This document shows, in pieces, positions 23,803-32,670 of a stretch of DNA of 64,000 nt. Position numbers and translations under genes: made by a program. The notes below the pieces were generated by a model. It was not told the origin of the DNA and searched no databases. It was given only the letters and a program-made list of their open reading frames with translations. Source of the DNA: Blastococcus fimeti (GTDB lineage: Bacteria; Actinomycetota; Actinomycetes; Mycobacteriales; Geodermatophilaceae); contig FNAW01000005.1 in assembly GCA_900102115.1 (NCBI GenBank), positions 186,001 through 250,000 of the forward strand, read 5' to 3'. How positions within the stretch are numbered: position 1 is the first letter of the stretch; every line of letters starts with the position of its first letter.

Positions 23803-24378
23803 GGGAGAAGACTGCCTACTTATCTCAGGGCCGTCAACTATTCGCGGAGTATTCGCAGCGCTGGGTCACATGGGCCTCATCTGCCACACCGGCAGTTGTC
23901 GTCCTCGGGCCACACGTCCTCGACGATCGTCGGCCAGGTCATACGAAGCGGCAGCGCCGTCATCCCGGCCCATATTGCCGATCCGTGAAGGCCTGGGGTC
24001 TGTGGCCCGCCGGGTGTCCTTCTCTCAGAGCGCGATGGGGTACGCCGATGACTCCGGCCCCCAGCGCTGTCGGACCGCAGTTGAAGCGGTCGGCGCGGTG
24101 GCACTTCTGGTCGCGTTCGCCGCGGTCACGGTCATCCGTGGTCGTCCGCGGCCGTACTTGCGCGCTGGGCGCAGGCCTTTTGGAACTGCGGCGAACCGCC
24201 TTGAACGCCATTCATGACGGCTGGTCGTGTGTGTGGGGGTGGGGGGCAGGGTTCCAGCAACCCGACCTCGCCAGGCCCGGGACATCCCAGACCCTCCACC
24301 GAACCCGGTCCGGAACGCCGCGCCCGCCTTGCCGTCGGAATGTGTCACCCGGGGCGCAGGGGCGGATACGGTCAACAG
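23803..24378. other. 575-base divergent intergenic region
   Basis: The region separates the ImmA/IrrE operon from the STAND gene. It holds the repeat described above at the left and, at the right end, a TACGGT box six bases before the STAND GTG. I see no further gene that can be supported. Confidence 0.5.
23832..23856 (-). promoter_or_regulatory. TTGACG box with two 11-base-spaced direct repeats (probable XRE operator)
   Basis: TATTCGC occurs at 23839-23845 and again at 23850-23856, one helical turn apart. Read on the minus strand these sit just upstream of TTGACG (23837-23832), a -35-like box for the operon starting at 23802. Same-face repeats beside a -35 box are what an XRE autoregulator would bind. 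No convincing -10 box was identified. Confidence 0.5.
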
Positions 24379-26994
24379 GTGGGTTTCCAGGCGCTGGGGC
24401 GCATGCAGCAGCGGGTTCAGAGCACCAGGGCGGACTGCGACGACACCACGCTGTTCCTCGAGTTGCTGTATCTAGGGGAGCTGACTCTGAAGCTCCTGGT
24501 CGCGGGGATGGTCGCCGCTGTGAACGACGACCGGGACAGGCACAGATACCGACTGGAGCACGGCCTCGTTCGCGCGAGCGGGGTCGGTGACTGGGCTGGC
24601 GCGCTGGACGACCTGCTCACTGGTCCGGCAGCGGCCACCCTTGCCCCGTCGGCTCGTCAGGAGAGCGCCGAGCTGACCAAGAACTTCGATCTGTCCTCGG
24701 ACAGCGCCTGGCAGGTCGACTCAATCGCCGGGATCTTGGAGGCATGCCGAATCCTCGACCCGAACTACGCCGGCGACGCCAGGAGGGTGTCCGCCAGGGC
24801 TTGGGCGAGGCACTTCGCCTGGTTACGCAACAAGACAAGGGGCCACGGCGCCACGACCGCGACGAACTGCGGCCTCATGGCGATTCCGCTGGAGCGATCG
24901 ATCCTTGCGATCATCGACGGGTTCTCCCTTTTCCAGCGCGACTGGGCGTACTTGCACCGGAACCTGTCCGGGAAGTACCGCGTCATCCCGATCACCGACA
25001 GCGCCGAGAGCTTGGAGCACCTCAAGCGCTCCAATGAGGCGTCGCTAGCCGACGGCGTGCACGTAGTATTCGACAGCCCCCGTCCGGTGCGGCTGGTGGT
25101 CAGCGACGTGGAGCTGTCCGACTTCTTCCTCTGCAACGGGGGTTATACCGAGTCCAGCTACGAGGCCCTGTCCTACGTCACCGACCAGCGCAAGCAGGTG
25201 GACGCCTCAGAGTTCCGGCTCCCACCGACGCCGCTGCCGGAGAGCGAAACCGAGGGCCAGGGGACGCTGGAGCCGCAGGGCGGGCTGTTCGGCAACCTGC
25301 CCCCGCGCCGCGCCGACTACGTCCGCCGCCCGCAACTGGAGGAGGAGCTCACCAAGGTCCTGCTCAACGACCGCCACGCGGTCGTAACCCTCGTGGGGCG
25401 GGGCGGCATTGGCAAGACGTCTCTGGCGCTGCAGGTTCTGCACGATCTGGCCGGAGGCGCCCTGGCCGACCGGTTCTTCGCCGTCCTGTGGTTCTCCGCT
25501 CGCGACGTCGACTTGACCGAACGGGGCCCGAAGCTCGTCCGACCGCGCGTCGTCAGCATCCCCGACATCGCGGACCAGTTTGTCGACCTGCTCCGGCCAG
25601 CCGCCGCTCAAGAGAAGGGCTTCCGCAAGGTCGACTACGTCATCGAGCACCTCGGTACCAAGTCCGGCGACCCGATGCTGTTCGTCTTCGACAACTTTGA
25701 GACGGTCCTGGACCCGCAGCAGATGTACGAGTGGCTCGACACCTACGTTCGCCCGCCGAACAAGATCCTCATCACCACGCGCCTGCGCGACTTCAAAGGC
25801 GACTATCCCGTCGAGGTCAGCGGCATGCGCCGGGGCGAGTTCGACGAGCTCGTCGACCAAACTGCCAGGCAACTCGGCATCGGCAACATGGTCACGCCGA
25901 CGCTTCGTACCGATCTGTTCGACGAGTCCGACGGCCACCCGTACGTGGCGAAACTACTCCTGGGAGAGATCGCGAATCGCGGCAAGACCGGCAGCCTCGC
26001 CACACTGGTCGCCAACCGCGACGACGTTCTCCAGGCGCTTTTCGAGCGCACTTACAACCAGCTCACGCCGCTCGGGCAGCGCCTGTTTCTCACGCTCTGC
26101 GGCTGGCGCTCAGCAGTCCCCAGGCTCGCCGTAGAAGCCGCTCTGCTCCGCGTGGCCGAGGAGCCGCTGGACACCGGGCGGGCCGTGGATCACCTCATCC
26201 GCAGCTCGATGGTCGAGGCGACCCGCACCCCCGAAGGCGACGAGTTCCTGACGGTGCCACTGGCCGCAGCGCTATTCGGGCGCAAGAAGCTCCACGTCAG
26301 CGCGCTGAGCAGCGCCATTGACGCCGACCTCGCGTTCCTGCGCCTGTTCGGCGCAGCCCGCGAGGCAGACGTGCGCAAGGGGCTGCTCCCGCGGCTGCGT
26401 CGCCTCGTTCGGGCGATCGCGCAGAAGGCACAAGGCGATCCGGAGGCCCTCACGTCATATCGGGCGGTGCTGGAGCACATCGCCCGGCAGCACCCACCGG
26501 CGTGGCTCCTGCTCGCGGATCTCTATGAGGAGCAGCAGGACGATGCTTGGCTGGCCGAGGCGGCCGAGGCGGTGCGCCACTACCTCGAAGAGCGACCGCA
26601 GGACATTGCCGCCTGGACGCGGCTGTCGCTGCTGTGTCGCAGGTGCCGGGACTACCAAGCCGAGGCGCAGGCCCTCGTCACCCGCAGTACTCAGCCGGAG
26701 ATCTCCTACGACCTCACCAGCGAAGCCGCGTATCGGCTCAACCAGCTGTACACGGACAACCACTTGCAGGCGATGCCCGAAGACGAGCGCATGATCCTGT
26801 GCAGCACGCTCCTCGATGTCCTTGATAGCGCCCCGAAGGGCGAGCTAACTGCTACCGACCTCTCCCGCATGGCCTGGTTAGCCGTGCGGACCAAAGACGA
26901 CGAGCGGGCCAAGCGGTACGTCCTCGCAGGGCACGAACGAGACCCTGACAACATCCACATCAAGCGGCTTGGCTGGGTTGTCAACGACAAGTAG
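24379..26994 (+). CDS. STAND/NB-ARC NTPase with putative N-terminal HEPN nuclease domain and C-terminal helical repeats
   Basis: A protein of about 871 residues. The N-terminal 300 residues are mostly helical and contain LRNKTRGHG (Arg150 to His156), which fits the R-x(4-6)-H active site of HEPN ribonucleases. A P-loop (GRGGIGKT, about 340-347), a Walker B (LFVFDNFE, about 435) and a sensor (ILITTR, about 464) form the NTPase, followed by a winged-helix-like part and TPR-like repeats (LADLYEEQQDDAWLAEAAEA and others). STAND proteins oligomerise on sensing a phage or toxin signal. TACGGT six bases before the GTG at 24379 suggests a leaderless start. The HEPN call is an inference from the motif. 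Confidence 0.78.
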   Translation: MGFQALGRMQQRVQSTRADCDDTTLFLELLYLGELTLKLLVAGMVAAVNDDRDRHRYRLEHGLVRASGVGDWAGALDDLLTGPAAATLAPSARQESAELTKNFDLSSDSAWQVDSIAGILEACRILDPNYAGDARRVSARAWARHFAWLRNKTRGHGATTATNCGLMAIPLERSILAIIDGFSLFQRDWAYLHRNLSGKYRVIPITDSAESLEHLKRSNEASLADGVHVVFDSPRPVRLVVSDVELSDFFLCNGGYTESSYEALSYVTDQRKQVDASEFRLPPTPLPESETEGQGTLEPQGGLFGNLPPRRADYVRRPQLEEELTKVLLNDRHAVVTLVGRGGIGKTSLALQVLHDLAGGALADRFFAVLWFSARDVDLTERGPKLVRPRVVSIPDIADQFVDLLRPAAAQEKGFRKVDYVIEHLGTKSGDPMLFVFDNFETVLDPQQMYEWLDTYVRPPNKILITTRLRDFKGDYPVEVSGMRRGEFDELVDQTARQLGIGNMVTPTLRTDLFDESDGHPYVAKLLLGEIANRGKTGSLATLVANRDDVLQALFERTYNQLTPLGQRLFLTLCGWRSAVPRLAVEAALLRVAEEPLDTGRAVDHLIRSSMVEATRTPEGDEFLTVPLAAALFGRKKLHVSALSSAIDADLAFLRLFGAAREADVRKGLLPRLRRLVRAIAQKAQGDPEALTSYRAVLEHIARQHPPAWLLLADLYEEQQDDAWLAEAAEAVRHYLEERPQDIAAWTRLSLLCRRCRDYQAEAQALVTRSTQPEISYDLTSEAAYRLNQLYTDNHLQAMPEDERMILCSTLLDVLDSAPKGELTATDLSRMAWLAVRTKDDERAKRYVLAGHERDPDNIHIKRLGWVVNDK

Positions 26995-27428
26995 TAGGGC
27001 TATCGCCACGCTTGGGACTGCCCTCGCTCTTAGTTGACTGGCGTCCAACGAAGGGGTTGTGTCTCGCCCGGCGACAAAGGCCAGATCGCCGTCCTCCGGG
27101 TGCAGTGGACGCTGGCTGAGCCGGGCGGGTTAGAACTTCGCACGCGGTTGAGGCAACCCAGGGTCGCGCAGATCTCTGGCGGCCAGTACGAGCCTCTGCG
27201 GTCACGGTACGCCGACCGCCGGCGCGACGGCCAAGCGCTCGGGAAGGAGCGCGGCTCGTTCCCGAAGCTCGCCTTCGGGGCACCTTCCCTATAACCGCTC
27301 CGGCCGACGTGGAGCTCGAGCCCAGTGGCCACCGGGATCAGTGCCTCGCCGCGTACGAGGCTCCGTCACCCAATTAAGTCATGGTGCCCTGTCCGGGGCC
27401 CAAGAAGGCCCACTCAGTCAGTGGTCGC
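26995..27428. other. 434-base gap between convergent genes
   Basis: The STAND and PIN-like genes converge here. No frame with family features was found on either strand and no strong hairpin stood out. Confidence 0.45.
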
Positions 27429-28565
27429 CTACAAAGTCCGTGTTTCCCACTCATCCTTGAACAGCGCCTTCAGTCGCTCGAGTTCATCGAGCAAGGCTTG
27501 ATGAGTGGTTGCTCCCGCGGGGATGCTGCCTCGGAAGATCATGGCTCGGGCTCGCTCCATCGGGAAGTCGGCCATCCGACGATGTAGCGCGGAACCAGCG
27601 ATGAGCCAGGGGTCGGACACGAAGCCATCAATGGACCTGCTCAGGTCGTCGTTGACTGTGACTAGGTCCCCTAGGTAAGGACTCTGGGCGATGGCGCCAA
27701 AGGCATGGATAAGGGCCGCTTCATTGGAGACGAGGCGGTAAGGCGTTGGCGGAAGCGCGCCCGTCGTGAGCATATTCGGCGAGAACTGTTCCATTCGCCT
27801 TCTCACTCTCAAGAAGGCCAGATCCCATGCTGTCCCCCAGGCCGCCGTGCCGACAGCGCCGTCCTTCTTGCCGGGCTTGAAGAGCGCGGCAGCTACGTCC
27901 TTGAGCCGACGACCCTCCGCATTGAGTAGCTCGGTAGGAGCCAGAAGTACGACCCCTAGCATCTGCTCCAGTGCTGGCGCCCAGTTGAGTCGGACGGACA
28001 GCCAATCGAGAAATGATAGAGCGGACGGTTCGGCCGGTCCAGTCAACTGGAGGATCTCGTGGACCTTGAGGATGACGGCAAAAGCGGGCCGAATCTCGCT
28101 CTCCACGATGTCTCGGAAGAATCCTTCGAAGGCGAGGCAGGCGTCGCGCGAACGCGACGAAGGCGCTATCAGTTCAGCGACGTCTTCATCGGTCTTTGGT
28201 CGGATCCGATCGATGTCACTGGAGAAAAAGTCCTGCACAGCTATGACGTGCTCGAAGAACTTTTCGTGATGCAGGTCGTGCGTGTGCCTCTGCCACGCAC
28301 GTTCGCCCGCCCCCCAGAGAGCGTTGATGTCACCGAGGGATGAGCCGCGCCTTAGCCTGACAAGCCTTTCGAGAGATACGCCGCGCTGGCCGCTCGGATT
28401 GCGCCAATAGTCTCGAATGTTGCGGACAACATTCGTGTCCAGCAGCGACGAGCCGGGCGTTGTTTGGCCTGCTGGTATGTCTGCCGGGTCCAACAGTAAG
28501 TGGTAGTACTCGTCGGGGCCCTGAGCTTGTGGATAAGTCGGAGAGGGGTCAGCTTTCTTGGTCAC
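27429..28565 (-). CDS. PIN-like domain protein (putative nuclease)
   Basis: A protein of about 378 residues. The N-terminus has SLLDTNVVRNIRDYW, a typical first strand of a PIN domain with its catalytic Asp; two further acidic positions expected in the fold are seen in GTAWDLAFLRVRR and VTVNDDLSRSI. A helical insert of about 180 residues lies between the first and second sites. The GTG at 28565 has GAGG four bases upstream; the frame is open to 28781 but that part is low-complexity Ser/Arg. PIN enzymes cut RNA in toxin and defence systems. No antitoxin gene is adjacent. The assignment rests on motif positions only. Confidence 0.6.
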   Translation of the reverse strand: MTKKADPSPTYPQAQGPDEYYHLLLDPADIPAGQTTPGSSLLDTNVVRNIRDYWRNPSGQRGVSLERLVRLRRGSSLGDINALWGAGERAWQRHTHDLHHEKFFEHVIAVQDFFSSDIDRIRPKTDEDVAELIAPSSRSRDACLAFEGFFRDIVESEIRPAFAVILKVHEILQLTGPAEPSALSFLDWLSVRLNWAPALEQMLGVVLLAPTELLNAEGRRLKDVAAALFKPGKKDGAVGTAAWGTAWDLAFLRVRRRMEQFSPNMLTTGALPPTPYRLVSNEAALIHAFGAIAQSPYLGDLVTVNDDLSRSIDGFVSDPWLIAGSALHRRMADFPMERARAMIFRGSIPAGATTHQALLDELERLKALFKDEWETRTL

Positions 28566-29016
28566 ACGGTGCCTCGTTGTGTCGCGGTCTGTGCGAAGTA
28601 AGCTCGGCAGAAACGAACCGTGGTTCAACTCGAAGTCGATCAGAGTGTCAGGGCGGGCGGGATGGGATCGTGCTTGCCGTCCCGGCCGTCGCCTTGGCGA
28701 TCTGCAGGAACTCCTCCTCCGCCGACTGGAGCTCGATGAGGTTGACCCGGTCGAGACCGTCCGGCCAAGGTCAGAACGCAATCGCTATCAGGTGCAAGTC
28801 GACTGTCCGACCAGCGAGCGCCACGGCGGCTTCCGTCCACGGTGCCGACCGGCGACTGACTACTGAGCGACGCTAACGGTCGTCGGGTCGTGGTTGCAGT
28901 TGTGGGTGCGGTTGGCGGCGTTCGCTCTGATGCGCTGGCGTCCGCGGTCGTGCGTATGGCGTCGTCAGATGGCTTACGGAACGACGGTGAACCTCGGCGA
29001 ACGCGATCATGACGGC
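28566..29016. other. right end of the element, no supported gene
   Basis: About 450 bases between the PIN-like gene and attR. Frames on both strands lack family features. The bases directly left of attR (29007-29016) supply the alternative last codons and stop of the integrase if the element circularises. Confidence 0.5.
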
Positions 29017-29061
29017 CTGGCAGTGTGGGGGTCAGGGGTTCGAGTCCCCTCAGCTCCACCC
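29017..29061 (+). repeat. attR core, 45-bp direct repeat of the tRNA-Ala 3' half
   Basis: It is identical to 16870-16914. Only the part from the anticodon loop onwards is present, so this is not a second working tRNA gene. Confidence 0.93.
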
Positions 29062-29070
29062 GTACGACGC

Positions 29071-29098
29071 AGGCCGCTCTCCTCCGGGAGGGCGGCCT
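29071..29098 (+). terminator. original tRNA-Ala terminator hairpin
   Basis: Arms at 29071-29082 and 29087-29098 form 12 pairs with one G-U. It has the same foot sequence and GAGTCGT tail as the hairpin behind attL and was probably the terminator of the tRNA gene before insertion. Confidence 0.55.
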
Positions 29099-29132
29099 GA
29101 GTCGTTCCCGGAACCCGCGACGCGCGCACGAC

Positions 29133-29164
29133 GGTGGCCCGGGCGGTTCCCCGCCCGGGCCACC
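29133..29164. terminator. terminator hairpin behind the solute-binding protein gene
   Basis: A perfect 14-base inverted repeat (29133-29146 and 29151-29164) with a TTCC loop, 18 bases beyond the stop codon of the minus-strand gene. Confidence 0.8.
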
Positions 29165-29181
29165 GGTTCATACGGTCTCGG

Positions 29182-30855
29182 CTACTCGGCGAGCCAGACG
29201 TAGCCCCACATGGTGGTCGCGCCCGGGACCCCGTCGCCCTCGCTGTCGTCCGGGAAGACCCAGCCGTCGACGTTCTTCACCTGCTCGCCGACGGCGACGT
29301 CGGTGAGCGTGTAGCCGGTGTAGACGTTCGGGACGTTCTCGGCGATGTCCATCCCGATCGCCTCGACCGCCGCCTTGCGCTCCGCGATGTCGGTGGTGGT
29401 GCGCAGGGTCTCCAGCCCGTCGTCGATCACCGGGCTGCTGTAGCCGGTGAAGTTGAGCGGGCCGGCGCTGAACGCGTTCTTCAGCGTGAAGTACGGATCG
29501 GTCTCCGCACCCACCCGGAAGCACTGGACGTCGTACTCCTTCGCCAGCCCGTTCTGGATGTGGGCGGCCTGCTCGACCGTGTTGAGCTTCACGTCGATGC
29601 CCAGAGCGCTCCAGAACGACTGGTACAGCTGGGACAGCTCGTTGAGGGTCGGGTCGGGTGGGCAGTTGTAGCTGAAGGACAGATCCGTGCCGACCGGCTG
29701 GCCGTCGGAGCGCTGCGGGTCGTTGATGTAGTCGTCGTAGAGCTCCTGGGCCTTCTCCACGTCGTAGGTCGGGTAGGCCTCGGCGACCTTCTCGGAGTAG
29801 AACGGGCTGTCCGGGCTGAAGTACTGGGTGGCGTCGGGCGTCAGCCCGGTGCCGCCGATGACGTCGATCAGCGCCGGCTGGTCGATGCCGTACGCCAGCG
29901 CCTGCCGCACCCGCACGTCGTCGAACGGCGGCTTGGTGGTGTTGATGATCGACACACCGCTGTTGTTGCCGAGGTACTCGTAGTTGTCGACGCCGTCGAC
30001 CTCACGGGCCTTGGCGACCGTGCTCTGCCGCAGGGTCTGCATGACGTCGATGTCACCGCTCTGCAGGCTGGCCAGGCGGGTGTCCTCGTCCGGGATCGGC
30101 CGGAAGGTGATCCCGTCGAGGTAGGGCAGGCCGTCCTGCCAGTAGTTCTCGTTCTTCTCCAGCACGAGGTTGCTGTCGCGCTGCCAGCTGACGAAGGAGA
30201 AGGGCCCGGTGCCGACGGGGTTGGCGCCCGCGTCCTCGCCGCCGGCGGCCGCAGCGGTCGGGGAGAACGGCCAGCCGGGGGAGCCGGTCAGCACGTCCGG
30301 GAACGCGGCGTTGGTCTCCTTCAGGACGTACTCCACCGTGAGGTCGTCCACCACGTTCAGCGCGCTGACCTCGGCCAGCGTGTTCCTCACGTTGGACGTC
30401 GGGGCCATGAGGTAGTCGTCGAAGATGGTCTTCAGGGCCTCGGCGTTCAGCGGCGTGCCGTCGTGGAACTGCACCTCCGGCCGGAGCGTCAGCGTCCAGG
30501 TGGTGAAGTCCGCGTTCGGCTCCATCGACTCGGCGAGGAACGGCTTGAACTCGCCGTCCGCCGTCCGCTTCATCAGTGGGTCGTAGAGGGCATAGGCGAC
30601 GGTGGTGCCGGAGTTGCCGCCCGCGTACTCACCCGGCAGCCAGCTGTTGGTCTCCGCCTCGAGCCCGACGGTGATCTCGCCACCGCTGACCGGGTCGCCC
30701 TGCTCGGAGATCCCTTCGGGCCCCGCGCCGCCCGAGCTGTTGTCGTCGCCGTCGTCCCCCCCGCAGGCGGCGGTGCCGAGCAGGATGCCCACCAAGCCCA
30801 GGGAAGCGAGTGCCCGCTTCCACGGGAGCCCGGTCGGACGTCGTTGTCCTCGCAT
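29182..30855 (-). CDS. ABC transporter substrate-binding lipoprotein, family 5 (peptide/nickel type)
   Basis: A 557-residue lipoprotein with lipobox GTAACGG near residue 30 and an acidic Gly/Ser linker. The body has the SBP_bac_5 pattern (TLTLRPEVQFHDGTPLNAE, later VRVRQALAYGIDQ). Family members capture oligopeptides, dipeptides, nickel or opines for an ABC importer. The ATG at 30855 follows a GGAGGAG site. No permease or ATPase gene is adjacent in this window, so the partner is elsewhere or it is an orphan. A strong hairpin ends the transcript. Confidence 0.9.
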   Translation of the reverse strand: MRGQRRPTGLPWKRALASLGLVGILLGTAACGGDDGDDNSSGGAGPEGISEQGDPVSGGEITVGLEAETNSWLPGEYAGGNSGTTVAYALYDPLMKRTADGEFKPFLAESMEPNADFTTWTLTLRPEVQFHDGTPLNAEALKTIFDDYLMAPTSNVRNTLAEVSALNVVDDLTVEYVLKETNAAFPDVLTGSPGWPFSPTAAAAGGEDAGANPVGTGPFSFVSWQRDSNLVLEKNENYWQDGLPYLDGITFRPIPDEDTRLASLQSGDIDVMQTLRQSTVAKAREVDGVDNYEYLGNNSGVSIINTTKPPFDDVRVRQALAYGIDQPALIDVIGGTGLTPDATQYFSPDSPFYSEKVAEAYPTYDVEKAQELYDDYINDPQRSDGQPVGTDLSFSYNCPPDPTLNELSQLYQSFWSALGIDVKLNTVEQAAHIQNGLAKEYDVQCFRVGAETDPYFTLKNAFSAGPLNFTGYSSPVIDDGLETLRTTTDIAERKAAVEAIGMDIAENVPNVYTGYTLTDVAVGEQVKNVDGWVFPDDSEGDGVPGATTMWGYVWLAE

Positions 30856-31053
30856 GCGTTGTCTCCTCCGGCTGATCTCGAGCAGTGCCACCGGCGTGCG
30901 GACGGGCCGCCGCGTCGACGAGCGCCCTGGGGCGCTGAACGGGAGTCCTACCGTGCGCAGTGACCTAAGTCACTAGCGGTGAGCCGGGTGAGGCCGACTC
31001 GTGACCCTGTGAATTCGCTGGCATCGAGCCGGCGCGGCGGTCACGCTGCCGCC

Positions 31054-31785
31054 ATGAGCAGCAGCGACGTCTGGGACGCGGGAACCGCGGCCCGCTACGA
31101 CCGCCAGTCGGCCTTCATGTTCGCGCCCGACGTTCTCGACCCGGCGGTCGACGTCCTCGCCGAGCTGGCGGGGGAGGGGCCGGCGCTGGAGCTCGCGATC
31201 GGCACCGGGCGGGTGGCGATCCCGCTGACCGACCGGGGCGTCCCGGTCGCCGGCATCGAGCTGTCGCAACCGATGGCCGACGAGCTGCACCGGAAGCGGC
31301 CCGACATCCCGGTCGTGGTGGGTGACATGGCCACCGCGACCGCCCCCGGAGAGTTCTCGCTGGTCTACGTCGTGTGGAACAGCCTCGGCAACGTGCGGAC
31401 CCAGGACGAGCAGGTCGCGACCTTCGCCAACGCCGCCCGACACCTGGCCCCGGGCGGGCACGTCGTCGTCGAGCTGGGGGTCCCGGCTCTCCGTCGCTTC
31501 CCACCGGGCCAGACCGCGGTGCCGTTCCACGTCGGGTCGCACCACGTCGGCTTCGACACCCTCGACCTCCTCACCCAGCAGGGCACCTCGCACCACTACT
31601 GGCGCCGGGACGACGGCACGGTCCGGTACGCAGCCAGCAACTTCCGCTACGTCTGGCCGGCCGAGCTCGACCTCATGGCCCGGCTCGCCGGCCTGGAGTT
31701 CGTCCGCCGGACCGCCGACTGGCGGGGCGCCCCCGTCACCGGCGAGAGCGAGAGCGCCGTCTCGGTGTGGCGGAAGCCGGCCTGA
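31054..31785 (+). CDS. class I SAM-dependent methyltransferase
   Basis: A 243-residue protein with the SAM-binding motif LELAIGTGRVAIPL about residues 48-61, an acidic ribose contact (GIELSQPM) and a motif with VVVGDMATA. The fold is that of small-molecule methyltransferases; the substrate is not readable. I chose the ATG at 31054. It is divergent from the solute-binding protein and followed by a crotonase-type gene. Confidence 0.85.
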   Translation: MSSSDVWDAGTAARYDRQSAFMFAPDVLDPAVDVLAELAGEGPALELAIGTGRVAIPLTDRGVPVAGIELSQPMADELHRKRPDIPVVVGDMATATAPGEFSLVYVVWNSLGNVRTQDEQVATFANAARHLAPGGHVVVELGVPALRRFPPGQTAVPFHVGSHHVGFDTLDLLTQQGTSHHYWRRDDGTVRYAASNFRYVWPAELDLMARLAGLEFVRRTADWRGAPVTGESESAVSVWRKPA

Positions 31786-31905
31786 CCCCCGCTCCGGGTG
31801 CCCCGGGCGGGGCGAACACTGCCGGACGGCATGATCGACGTCGACACGGGCTCGCCGTCCCGATGGCGGAGCCCGTCCGCTGACGCCTGTTCCGGAAGGA
31901 CCGCC

Positions 31906-32571
31906 ATGCCCACGCTGGACCGCTCCGGCGACGTGTTCGTGCTCGACATCGGGGACACCGAGAACCGGTTCTCCCCCGACTGGCTGACCGCGATGAACGC
32001 CGCCCTCGACGAGGTCGAGCAGGCCGACGGCGCCCGCGCCCTGGTCACCACCGCCACCGGCAAGTTCTTCTCCAACGGCCTGGACCTGGAGTGGCTGTCC
32101 GCCCACGAGGAGCAGCGCGGGGAGTACGTCTCCGGCGTCCAGCACCTGCTCGCGCGCGTGCTCGCCCTGCCGGTCGCGACCGTCGCCGCGATCCAGGGGC
32201 ACGCCTTCGCCGCCGGCGCGATGCTCACGCTGAGCCATGACGTCCGGGTCATGCGCGCCGACCGTGGCTTCTGGTGCCTGCCCGAGGTCGACATCCAGAT
32301 CCCGTTCACCCCCGGCATGTCCGCGCTGATCCAGGGCCGGCTGGCCCCGCAGACCGCGCACGTCGCGATGACCACGGGCCGTCGCTACGGCGGAGCCGAG
32401 GCCGTCGAGGCCGGCATCGTCGACCAGGCCGTCGCCGAGGACGCCGTCCGGTCCACCGCCGTGGAGATCGCCACCGGGCTGGCCGGCAAGGCGGGGGAGA
32501 CGCTGCGCACGATCAAGGCGCGGATGTACGGCCCCGCGCTGGACAGCCTGCGCGCCGACGTCCGGGGCTGA
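31906..32571 (+). CDS. enoyl-CoA hydratase/isomerase family protein
   Basis: A 221-residue crotonase-fold protein, somewhat short for the family. Oxyanion-hole regions are visible as FFSNGLDLEW and IQGHAFAAGAMLTLSHD, the latter with the GHAFAAG pattern seen in plant and bacterial delta-3,2-enoyl-CoA isomerase-like members. GGAAGGA precedes the ATG at 31906. The usual catalytic Glu of hydratases is in the right region (CLPEVDIQ). It probably acts on fatty acyl-CoA in the cytoplasm, but isomerase versus hydratase cannot be decided. Confidence 0.85.
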   Translation: MPTLDRSGDVFVLDIGDTENRFSPDWLTAMNAALDEVEQADGARALVTTATGKFFSNGLDLEWLSAHEEQRGEYVSGVQHLLARVLALPVATVAAIQGHAFAAGAMLTLSHDVRVMRADRGFWCLPEVDIQIPFTPGMSALIQGRLAPQTAHVAMTTGRRYGGAEAVEAGIVDQAVAEDAVRSTAVEIATGLAGKAGETLRTIKARMYGPALDSLRADVRG

Positions 32572-32624
32572 CCCTCGCCGCCCCGGCGGCGACCAGCGTG
32601 CGGGCGGGGGTCCGCGACACGACA

Positions 32625-32642
32625 CGCGGCGGCAACGCCGCG
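32625..32642 (+). terminator. short hairpin after the crotonase gene
   Basis: Seven perfect pairs (32625-32631 and 32636-32642) close a GCAA loop, 54 bases beyond the stop codon. It could end transcription before the methylglyoxal synthase gene. Confidence 0.45.
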
Positions 32643-32670
32643 GCCATGTCGGTGCCCGACCGTGGGGACC

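Larger units (their letters stand above)
16870..29061. mobile_element. 12.2 kb integrative element inserted in tRNA-Ala with defence-type cargo
   Basis: A perfect 45-bp direct repeat bounds the region at 16870-16914 (attL, inside the tRNA) and 29017-29061 (attR). The integrase is next to attL and points towards it, followed by an Xis-like gene. Cargo: zinc-finger protein, membrane protein, HNH endonuclease, ImmA/IrrE operon, STAND NTPase, PIN-like protein. Several cargo genes are visibly less GC-rich than the flanks, notably 21.4-23.2 kb. No replication initiator, relaxase, FtsK-like translocase, capsid or terminase gene is seen, so mobilisation would depend on a helper or has been lost. Confidence 0.88.

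Noticed and set aside
29017..29061. Second tRNA-Ala gene
   Set aside because: Only the 3' half is present; there is no D arm or 5' acceptor strand, so it is the attR repeat.
29134..30963. Plus-strand open frame of 609 codons
   Set aside because: It is the antisense shadow of the solute-binding protein, which has lipobox, family motifs and a ribosome site.
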